A stretch of DNA of 7,976 nt from Acidobacteriaceae bacterium (lineage in GTDB: Bacteria > Acidobacteriota > Terriglobia > Terriglobales > Acidobacteriaceae), in assembly GCA_003166055.1 (NCBI GenBank), contig PMWR01000204.1:1-7976 (forward strand). Direction: 5' to 3'. Position 1 is the first letter of the stretch; the number at the start of each line of letters is the position of its first letter. Both the position numbers and the translations under genes were made by a program. The notes under the pieces are model-generated. The model saw nothing but the letters and a program-made list of their open reading frames with translations, did no database searches and had not been told where the DNA came from. Below are positions 1 to 6,163 of this stretch, in pieces.

Positions 1-986
<986 letters not shown>

Positions 987-1060
987 AGTTTTTTGCTGCC
1001 CGCCACAAGGCGGCATTAGGGTTCCGGTGAAAGCGGGGCCGGACTTTGCGGGCTGGTTCT

Positions 1061-1090
1061 ATTTTACGCGCTCAAAGGGCGTTTCAGCAA
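1061..1090 (-). promoter_or_regulatory. Candidate sigma70-type promoter for gyrA
   Basis: Read on the minus strand there is a TAAAAT -10-like box (1061-1066) and a TTGCTG -35-like box (1085-1090), 18 nt apart. The -10 box lies about 75 nt upstream of the gyrA start. The -10 matches consensus at five of six positions and the -35 at only three of six. The position is right for a gyrA promoter, but the call is tentative. Confidence 0.35.
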
Positions 1091-1104
1091 GGCAACTACG
1101 GAGA

Positions 1105-1118
1105 AATAAGTCCTTATT
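1105..1118. repeat. Perfect 14-bp palindrome upstream of gyrA
   Basis: AATAAG and CTTATT flank a 2-nt centre (TC), making an AT-rich palindrome. It lies 14 nt beyond the candidate gyrA -35 box and about 50 nt past the end of the antitoxin gene. It could be a regulator site for gyrA or chance. No protein family is suggested by the sequence. Confidence 0.3.
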
Positions 1119-1156
1119 ATGGTTTGGCTTATGGACGGTTGCGGATGGTCGGGCGG

Positions 1157-1172
1157 GAGCCTCGTGAGGCTC
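1157..1172 (-). terminator. Hairpin over the antitoxin stop codon, possible weak terminator
   Basis: GAGCCTC and GAGGCTC form a perfect 7-bp inverted repeat around a 2-nt centre (a realistic 6-bp stem with a 4-nt loop). The repeat overlaps the antitoxin stop codon at 1171-1173. No T-tract follows on the minus strand, so it is not a classical intrinsic terminator. It may instead protect the 3' end of the toxin-antitoxin mRNA or limit read-through toward gyrA. Confidence 0.35.
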
Positions 1173-1566
1173 AGGCGGCGCGGCGGGATTTTGGCTTGGA
1201 TTTGGCGGTGGCGCGGGCCTTCTTTTTGGGGCTCTTGGGAGCCTCGTCGTAATCGGCATTCTCTCCCAAACCTGTCAGAATCACCGGAGCGCGATCGGGG
1301 AATTCGACAATGAGCGATAGCTTACCGCCAACTCCTTCGACATAGCTGCGGAGGGTGGAGAGGTAGAGGTCGGTGCGCTTCTCGATGCGGGAAACACCCT
1401 CCTGGCCAATTTTTAGCTTCTTGGAGAGGCGGGCCTGGGTGAGTTTGCGGGCGCGGCGGACTTCGCGGAGGTTCAGTTCCACCCGCATCTCTTCCGCAAG
1501 CAGACGAATCCTGGCCCTACTTTCCTCAGATTCTTCGGCAAGCATTTCTTCCAATGAAACTGTCAT
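1171..1566 (-). CDS. XRE-family HTH antitoxin (HigA-like) with basic C-terminal tail
   Basis: This 131-residue protein is the predicted antitoxin and DNA-binding autorepressor of the operon. Residues 1-30 are Glu-rich and helical. Residues about 33-75 are an XRE helix-turn-helix (LREVRRARKLTQARLSKKL, then a recognition segment with GQEGVSRIEKR), followed by TLRSYVEGVGGKLSLIVEFPD and LTGLG. That layout is typical of antitoxins paired with Gp49-like toxins. The start ATG at 1566 overlaps the toxin stop as ATGA. It also has its own Shine-Dalgarno, AGAGG at 1575-1579 (8-nt spacing), inside the toxin 3' end, so both coupled and independent initiation are possible. The unusual part is residues about 110-131, a Lys/Arg/Ala/Pro-rich, histone-H1-like tail beyond the usual family end. 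It probably adds nonspecific DNA binding, which is inference. Confidence 0.88.
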   Translation of the reverse strand: MTVSLEEMLAEESEESRARIRLLAEEMRVELNLREVRRARKLTQARLSKKLKIGQEGVSRIEKRTDLYLSTLRSYVEGVGGKLSLIVEFPDRAPVILTGLGENADYDEAPKSPKKKARATAKSKPKSRRAA

Positions 1567-1976
1567 CTGGACTGCCTCTTTAAACGAAGACTTTGTAAAT
1601 GTTGATCGAAGCGCTCATCCGCAACGCGCAACAGGTTGCGATAAAAGCGCTCCTTCCCGATTCCACTCTTGTCCCCGCCGACGAGCAAGATGGCCTTGCG
1701 CTGTGCATCGAAAGCGTACGCTACACGCCATGCGCCTCCATCCGCATCAAAACGCAATTCCTTCATATTCGCGTGGCGCGAACCTTTGAGTGTGTCTGCC
1801 AGCGGTCTTCCGAGCAGCGGACCATTCTCGCCCAGGATAATTGCCGCTGCCTTCAACTTCTCACGAACTGATTGCGACAACTGCCGGACTTCCACCGCAA
1901 ATTCGGCGTGAAACTCAACTGCCCATTGCACTTCCGTTCCGGAAGTGCCGCCTATTCTTCGAGGGAGCAATGCCAA
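1563..1976 (-). CDS. RelE/HigB-superfamily toxin, phage Gp49-like
   Basis: Predicted toxin of a type II toxin-antitoxin pair. The family members are mostly ribosome-associated mRNA endonucleases that arrest translation. From the TTG start it has 137 residues. Family hallmarks are WAVEF near the start, GRPLADTLKGSRHANMKELR (57-75), WRVAYAFD (83-90), ILLVGGDKSG (96-105) and a basic C-terminal helix (ADERFDQHLQSLRLKR). The TTG at 1976 has a strong AAGGAG Shine-Dalgarno (1981-1986), 4 nt away, and is the first possible start after an in-frame TAA. A GTG at 1931 would give a 122-residue product starting right at the conserved MQWAVEF, closer to the usual family length, with a weaker GGAA Shine-Dalgarno. 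The two starts cannot be separated here. Toxin-first order, as in classical higBA, and the overlap with the antitoxin gene support the pairing. All conserved blocks are intact, so the toxin is probably active. Confidence 0.9.
   Translation of the reverse strand: MALLPRRIGGTSGTEVQWAVEFHAEFAVEVRQLSQSVREKLKAAAIILGENGPLLGRPLADTLKGSRHANMKELRFDADGGAWRVAYAFDAQRKAILLVGGDKSGIGKERFYRNLLRVADERFDQHLQSLRLKRQSR
1929..1947 (-). promoter_or_regulatory. Inverted repeat at the toxin's alternative GTG start
   Basis: CACTTCC and GGAAGTG are perfect 7-bp arms around a 5-nt centre. The last three bases of the minus-strand reading are the GTG start candidate at 1931. The same arm carries the GGAA that would act as its Shine-Dalgarno. 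As DNA this has the form of a dyad operator for the HTH antitoxin. As mRNA it would hide the GTG and its ribosome site in a stem. If translation starts at the TTG at 1976 it is simply internal to the coding sequence. Confidence 0.5.
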
Positions 1977-2040
1977 TTTTCTCCTTGTCTTTTAGGCCCT
2001 GCTCCCGGTCACGCCTTTCTGCCAGTGACGACTGAATAGG

Positions 2041-2070
2041 ATTATGTCTTGGAATGCCTAATGTCGTCAA
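2041..2070 (-). promoter_or_regulatory. Sigma70-type promoter of the toxin-antitoxin operon
   Basis: On the minus strand, TTGACG (2065-2070) and CATAAT (2041-2046) are separated by 18 nt. Each box matches five of six consensus positions, the best promoter in the window. Transcription would begin near 2034, leaving about 58 nt before the TTG start and about 100 nt before the GTG alternative. No other gene lies between this promoter and the toxin. Confidence 0.65.
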
Positions 2071-2095
2071 GTGCATGATTTTCTTCCAGCATTCC
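2051..2095. promoter_or_regulatory. Widely spaced inverted repeat flanking the toxin-antitoxin -35 box
   Basis: GGAATGC (2051-2057) and GCATTCC (2089-2095) are perfect 7-bp arms 31 nt apart. One arm lies in the promoter spacer and the other about 19 nt upstream of the -35 box. Paired half-sites across a promoter are common for autoregulated toxin-antitoxin operons, so this is a plausible antitoxin-binding arrangement. The arms are short and chance remains possible. Confidence 0.35.
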
Positions 2096-2177
2096 CCAGG
2101 GTAATCGCGGCATGGAGCGGCTGCATGACCGGCCATCATAACGTATACGGCGTCTTAACTTTGTGATCTGGAACGCC

Positions 2178-3458
2178 CTACAGAAGCCCAGGAAGGCTCA
2201 GCACACAGAAGACGGCCTGCAGCACGAGGATTGCTCCTCCGGCGGCTATGGCGAGCCGTCCGCGCGGGCCTTCGTAGGCGTCGGCAAAGACTCCGCCGAT
2301 GAAGGTCAGCAGGAACGGCAGCGCCCACAGCCAGGGAGTGCCGGGAACGCCAGTCAAAATGAGTGGAAACAAGACAAACGCACACAACAGCGGATACGTG
2401 TTCCCGAAGTAGCGCGCCTTCCGGAGACCAAGATAAAGCACAAGCGCTGCCGCGGCGGCCACCGTGATTCCGGCGTTGCCCATTGCGGAGAAGAAGCGTC
2501 TTACGGGATCAATGGAGACCCAGAGCATGCCCGAGGCGGAGCGGAAGAGGTAGCTGAAAGCGTCGGGTGAGAAGCCATAACAGGCGAATACCAGCACCAT
2601 TGCGCCGGCCGCCGCAACCAGGACAATGGGAAGGATCTGGCTCCTGCGTCCCTCGGCGACCCACAGCATGGCTACCAGGCCAAGCAGGGCCACCAGTGGG
2701 AGTGACGCGATGTGCGATGCGGCGGCGATGCCGAAGACGACTGTGAGCAGGACGATGCGGGGACGCCATTTTCTGCGCGGTCCCTGCATTGCATGGGCCA
2801 CGCCGATGCAGGTGTAAACGCCCGCATAGACGCCGAGGGCGGCAAGGATTTCAGGACTGGGCGCGATGCAGGCTTTGATGACCGCGGGAGAGAAGCAGTA
2901 GAGACCAAGCGCGGTATAGCCGCCGAAGTTACCGTAGAGACGCCGGGTGACCCACCAAAGGCCCGCGCCCAGGACGCATCCCGCCAGCAGGAACGGGAGC
3001 CTCAAGAGCAGCAGGACGTGCGTAAGCTGGTGGCGAAGTTCCCAAGTACTGAGGTTGGAGGCGCTGTACGTGCCTTCGGCCTCCTGAACGACGCGATCCT
3101 CGGGCTTGCGAAAATGGTCCAGGCCCCGTTCCGCCAGAACGTTGAGAGTCAGCGGGAGGCCGGCGAGGCGGTAGGCGAGTACGCCATCGTGAATATTGCC
3201 GCAGGAAGTGAAGTAGCCGGCCAGCGGCGACGGACGCTCCCACATTTCGCGCCCGCAACGCGCATATTGGTAGTCGCGATCGGTGAGCGTCTGGCGGCCC
3301 GTGAGCCAAAGACCCTGGATGAGAAAAAGAGCCAGCAACACCGCGGCAATGCGCTGCGGCAGATTGAAACGAAAGCGGCGAATCATGCCAAACCGGAGGG
3401 TCATCACGTATAAGCGAGTCGATTCCAGTTTAAATGGCTGATCCGGAGCCGGTTTCAC
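2178..3458 (-). CDS. Polytopic membrane protein, GT-C / PMT (GT39)-like glycosyltransferase
   Basis: This integral membrane protein has up to 426 residues and about 9-10 hydrophobic segments. They lie near residues 37-53, 146-170, 178-195, 203-222, 236-265, 275-295, 326-345, 355-371, 375-392 and 402-422. The topology fits GT-C enzymes that move a sugar from a lipid-phosphate donor on the outer face of the inner membrane. One long hydrophilic loop follows TM1 and contains an acidic TDRDYQYARCGREMW segment (59-73), where GT-C proteins keep their catalytic Asp. RLPFLLAGCVLGAGLWW followed by TRRLYG (153-176) resembles the corresponding part of PMT_2 domains. Substrate and acceptor cannot be read from the sequence. 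The open frame begins at a GTG (3458). ATGs at 3404 and 3386 fit better with a start just before TM1, and none has a clear Shine-Dalgarno. The hairpin upstream suggests separate expression from the porin. A non-enzymatic membrane protein is the alternative. Confidence 0.6.
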   Translation of the reverse strand: MKPAPDQPFKLESTRLYVMTLRFGMIRRFRFNLPQRIAAVLLALFLIQGLWLTGRQTLTDRDYQYARCGREMWERPSPLAGYFTSCGNIHDGVLAYRLAGLPLTLNVLAERGLDHFRKPEDRVVQEAEGTYSASNLSTWELRHQLTHVLLLLRLPFLLAGCVLGAGLWWVTRRLYGNFGGYTALGLYCFSPAVIKACIAPSPEILAALGVYAGVYTCIGVAHAMQGPRRKWRPRIVLLTVVFGIAAASHIASLPLVALLGLVAMLWVAEGRRSQILPIVLVAAAGAMVLVFACYGFSPDAFSYLFRSASGMLWVSIDPVRRFFSAMGNAGITVAAAAALVLYLGLRKARYFGNTYPLLCAFVLFPLILTGVPGTPWLWALPFLLTFIGGVFADAYEGPRGRLAIAAGGAILVLQAVFCVLSLPGLL

Positions 3459-3470
3459 AGGGAGACGGGC

Positions 3471-3505
3471 AAAAGCGACGGGACCTGCCTTGAAGGCAGA
3501 TCCCG
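3471..3505 (-). terminator. Rho-independent-like terminator after the porin gene
   Basis: An 11-bp stem (3479-3505, one G:U pair, 5-nt loop TTCAA) is followed on the minus strand after 5 nt by TTTT (3474-3471). It lies about 45 nt past the porin stop and just before the membrane-protein start, where a porin terminator would be expected. The T-run is short and displaced, so termination may be incomplete and some read-through into the next gene is possible. Confidence 0.6.
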
Positions 3506-3533
3506 AGGGTTGAGCGGTAGGTTGGAAGCCGGT

Positions 3534-3565
3534 TTAGAACCGGACCATGTCTAGAACCGAACCAT
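3534..3565 (-). repeat. Tandem duplication of the porin's last codons and stop
   Basis: The porin ends with codons for Met-Val-Arg-Phe and TAG (3565-3551). After a 2-nt gap the same 15-nt segment recurs, matching at 13 of 15 positions and again encoding Met-Val-Arg-Phe, now with TAA (3548-3534). The 17-nt period puts the second copy in a different reading frame. A terminal Phe is the usual outer-membrane assembly signal, so the copy preserves that signature in an alternative frame. Confidence 0.75.
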
Positions 3566-5545
3566 GATGGATCCCAAAGTTGTGGTTTGGTTGGTGCGCA
3601 GGTCGGGCCACCAAAGTGCTCTTGTGTCGCCGGGTGTTATGAAGCCGTTTGACAGGTTCTGCATCTGGCAGTTTGCAATCGCCAGAGGCAGTCCAGGGAC
3701 GCCGACGCCGGTATTGCTGTTGGTATAGACGTATCCGTAGCCGGAGTCTCCGCCGGCTGCGCACTGGTAGTCCGCCGGATTGCCGTTGTTACCTCCGGGA
3801 GGGGTAACGCCCCTGCGGCCACTCCAATAAGGAACAGCGGAGTATCGGTAAGCTTCTTCAAGCCGGAACGTGATGAACTGAGACGGCATGTAGTCGTAGG
3901 TAAAGGTCATATCATGTGCCTGCGCTGAGTCGCCCGCGTTCTCAGTAAAGTATGGCGTGCCGGTGGTAGCCGTTGCGCCGTTGATGGCGGGGAGCAAAGT
4001 GAGGTAACGGCCGGGGTTGTTCATCTGCCCGCCGCCAAGAGTGATGGCATGACGATCATGATCCCACCAGCCGCGCATATAAGCCATCCAACCGATGAAC
4101 ATTTGCTTGGGCTTTCCATTTGCACTGCTGTGGCAATTTACACCTCCGTTGTAAGTGGATTGCGTTCCCATCATGGGAGAGGCGCCCGATGAACTGCGCG
4201 ATGTCTGGCCGGTCACAGCATAGCTGGCGGGGCCTCCGCCGTATTCGCAGCCTGCATCACCGGTGATCGTCATGGCGAGCTTGTCGAAGCCCTTGGCCTT
4301 TGGATTATCCCAGATCTTCCATTGACCGCTGTAGTCGGCGTGAACGCGCGAGCGTCCGGGGAAGCCGGCATCGTCTTCGCCCAGTCCATAGTCATTGAAG
4401 TTGAAGTCGAACTTTGGATTCGGACGCCACATGATCTGGCCGCCGAGGCCACCGTGGCCGTTGTACCGGCCATACGACTGCCAGCCGTTGATGATCCACG
4501 GCTCAATCTTCAGCTTGTCGGTCACGAAGTATTGAATGCGCAGACCGTTGAAGAACCACGGCGTATTCGACGACACATACGAAGGCTGATAGGCCCAGTT
4601 GTCGAAGTTGTAGTAGCTGAACAGGCCGACGTATGAGACGAAGATGCCGGCATCCACGTTGAGGCCGTGACCCACATCCCAGTGATAGCCGCCCCAGGCT
4701 TCAGAGAAGTACTTGTAGGCGTCCTTCAGATCCCACTGGCCGCGGTTGTAGCTGGCGTCGTTTCGCACCGTTGCCTGGGAGAACAAGCCGTTCATGGTTA
4801 AAATGCGGCCGCGCGTGTTCTGGATGCGAATGTCGCCGCCGAAACTGGCTTGCTCAAGCTGGAATTCTTCTGCCCGGTACATCTCGGTCGATCCGACCAT
4901 CGTATCGTCCTCGGGATGGTTGTAATCGAGAATGTAGTTGGCGTCGAAACGAATCTCCGGCGTGAAGTACTTGGTGCTCATCGGACTGTCGGCGTTGTGG
5001 CCGCCATCGTTCGTCCATGTCCAGTCCGCGAAGGCCCAGGGAGCGGATTTGGTGGTGATCTCCGCGGCGATCTCCGGGGGAGCGGGAGCCGCGGCCGCCG
5101 CCGGCGCCGCCGTGGCCTGGCCCGTGCCGATGGGGGCATCGCCGCCTTCGGCCGACCGCAGCGCTTTGGCGTCTTTCTCCGCGTCCGCGGCGGCGTCCGC
5201 ACCGCTGCGCGCCTTGAGCTCAGTCTCCAATTGCGCAATTCGCGCCTTCATCTCCGCGAGCTCTTTGAGGACCAGGTCGGTGGATAGCGGTGTTGCGACG
5301 GAAGCCGGCGCGGTGGTGGTTGTGGCTGTAGTTGAAGCAGCGGGAGTGGCTGCGGCGGGAGCCGCTGTTGCATTGGCTGGGGCGACCGGACTGCTTTCCG
5401 GTCCCGCCACTTCGAGAAACTCAACACGTGCGGTGGTTACCCGGGTTTCGGTTGTCGCAGTCTGCTGCGCCTCCAGGGTCAACGACGTCAGTCCCAGACA
5501 CAGAAGCGCCGCAGCGGGAACTGCTTTGCTGAAGTTTTTTCTCAT
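3551..5545 (-). CDS. Outer-membrane beta-barrel porin with coiled-coil N-terminal region
   Basis: The predicted protein has 664 residues from the ATG at 5545, chosen for its AGAGG Shine-Dalgarno (5550-5554, 4-nt spacing). A GTG at 5563 in the same frame would add six residues. Residues 1-26 form a signal peptide with a cleavage site likely after LEA. Then come an Ala/Thr/Pro-rich low-complexity stretch (about 50-88), a short coiled coil (89-115, LVLKELAEMKARIAQLETEL) and a second Ala/Pro linker (143-163). The beta-barrel domain runs from about 168 to 664, rich in aromatic residues and Gly/Asn turns and ending in Phe, as barrels recognised by the BAM complex do. The architecture resembles the OprB/BBP2-like porins that are abundant in Acidobacteria. 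The coiled coil probably trimerises or tethers the barrel to the cell wall. Four Cys in the mature chain could form loop disulfides. The substrate is unknown. The divergent GH43 gene hints at oligosaccharides, which is inference only. Confidence 0.85.
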   Translation of the reverse strand: MRKNFSKAVPAAALLCLGLTSLTLEAQQTATTETRVTTARVEFLEVAGPESSPVAPANATAAPAAATPAASTTATTTTAPASVATPLSTDLVLKELAEMKARIAQLETELKARSGADAAADAEKDAKALRSAEGGDAPIGTGQATAAPAAAAAPAPPEIAAEITTKSAPWAFADWTWTNDGGHNADSPMSTKYFTPEIRFDANYILDYNHPEDDTMVGSTEMYRAEEFQLEQASFGGDIRIQNTRGRILTMNGLFSQATVRNDASYNRGQWDLKDAYKYFSEAWGGYHWDVGHGLNVDAGIFVSYVGLFSYYNFDNWAYQPSYVSSNTPWFFNGLRIQYFVTDKLKIEPWIINGWQSYGRYNGHGGLGGQIMWRPNPKFDFNFNDYGLGEDDAGFPGRSRVHADYSGQWKIWDNPKAKGFDKLAMTITGDAGCEYGGGPASYAVTGQTSRSSSGASPMMGTQSTYNGGVNCHSSANGKPKQMFIGWMAYMRGWWDHDRHAITLGGGQMNNPGRYLTLLPAINGATATTGTPYFTENAGDSAQAHDMTFTYDYMPSQFITFRLEEAYRYSAVPYWSGRRGVTPPGGNNGNPADYQCAAGGDSGYGYVYTNSNTGVGVPGLPLAIANCQMQNLSNGFITPGDTRALWWPDLRTNQTTTLGSIMVRF

Positions 5546-5856
5546 TCGGCCTCTCACTTTCACTAAGAATTTTGAATCGGGTTATGAATGACATCCTGGG
5601 GAAACAAGCCAGTCAGAGACGAGGATCTCCTCTGCTGCTCGCAGGCATGCTTGTCGAGTCATGATTGTGTCGCGGCTACGGGAAGAGCGAAGAGTCTGGA
5701 CCTGCTTGCCGGCCCAAATGCGCGTGAGCTGCTCCCGCGGTAAAACAGCATCTTATCGATGTGAAGCAGTGGTCCTAAATGTGAAGCTGAACTTGAGATT
5801 TCCTTTTGAAATTAAGACCGATGCCATAAGGAACCTATGTGTGTTTTCAACAAATC

Positions 5857-5892
5857 CATAAGTAACCCGTGAAGAGCATAAGTAACTCGTGA
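5857..5892. repeat. Two 16-bp direct repeats with 20-bp period
   Basis: CATAAGTAACCCGTGA (5857-5872) and CATAAGTAACTCGTGA (5877-5892) differ at one base and are offset by 20 bp, about two helical turns. A weaker third copy beginning CATAAGGAACC lies at 5824. Repeats phased like this between divergent genes are typical of tandem regulator sites, but the regulator is unknown. Confidence 0.6.
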
Positions 5893-5983
5893 TGAATTTG
5901 TAAAAAAACCTGCATAGATCTGTCTTCTTGACGCCTCGGCGTGTCTCAATCGCAGCAGAACGCATCTTCGACCCTGAATCTCT

Positions 5984-6117
5984 AAGGAACCTCTGAATAA
6001 GGTCGGTTGTGGGGCCGGCATTCCCTCAGCGGCTAAAGCCGGCACCCATTCCGCTCTTTTTTGGGCACAACTGAAGTCGTGCCCTTTCAAAAACAGCGAC
6101 TTATTCAGAAGTCTCTT
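5984..6117. repeat. 134-bp inverted-repeat intergenic element with two hairpins
   Basis: The ends (5984-6005 and 6097-6117) are imperfect inverted repeats sharing the core TCTGAATAAG next to TCG. Inside are a GC-rich stem (6011-6019 with 6038-6047, GCCGGC arms, one bulge) followed by a run of six T on the plus strand after about 10 nt, and a second hairpin (6063-6084, GGGCACAACT with AGTCGTGCCC, one mismatch, tiny loop). No transposase is present. The form fits a non-autonomous or REP/BIME-like element. The second hairpin resembles one I know as recurrent between genes in Terriglobia, a recollection not checked here. The first stem plus T-run could end plus-strand transcripts. The GH43 leader starts within about 50 nt of its right end. 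Confidence 0.7.
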
Positions 6118-6163
6118 CATGCGATCTGAGAGTAGGAATCGACAGGAGTAAACTGACACCTAT

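Larger units (their letters stand above)
5564..6163. other. Divergent intergenic region between porin and GH43 genes
   Basis: About 600 bp without a credible gene. Small open frames on both strands lack recognisable domains, and one of them runs through the hairpin element. The part near the porin (5564-5850) shows no clear promoter boxes. The centre holds short direct repeats (5857-5892) and the part near the GH43 gene holds the inverted-repeat element (5984-6117). Both divergent promoters must lie here, but I cannot place them. Confidence 0.7.

Noticed and set aside
1563..1976. Gyrase-targeting ParE-type toxin, suggested by the position next to gyrA
   Set aside because: The toxin carries Gp49/HigB-like motifs (DTLKGSRHANMKELR, LVGGDKSG), not ParE ones, so adjacency to gyrA is probably coincidental.
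1915..2139. 74-residue minus-strand open frame upstream of the toxin
   Set aside because: It overlaps the toxin promoter and start region, has no recognisable domain, and its composition looks non-coding.
2712..3413. 233-residue plus-strand open frame across the membrane-protein gene
   Set aside because: Hydrophilic antisense shadow of a GC-rich gene. The opposite strand encodes a clear multi-pass membrane protein.
4938..5591. 217-residue plus-strand open frame opposite the porin N-terminus
   Set aside because: Its Ala/Ser/Val-rich sequence mirrors the Ala/Pro/Thr linkers of the porin on the other strand and has no domain of its own.
5824..5892. CRISPR-like repeat array
   Set aside because: Only two good copies with 4-nt spacing. 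There are no spacers of CRISPR length and no cas genes.
5812..6159. 115-residue minus-strand open frame in the divergent intergenic region
   Set aside because: It is a translation through the inverted-repeat element and direct repeats. Such frames arise spuriously wherever elements of this kind occur.
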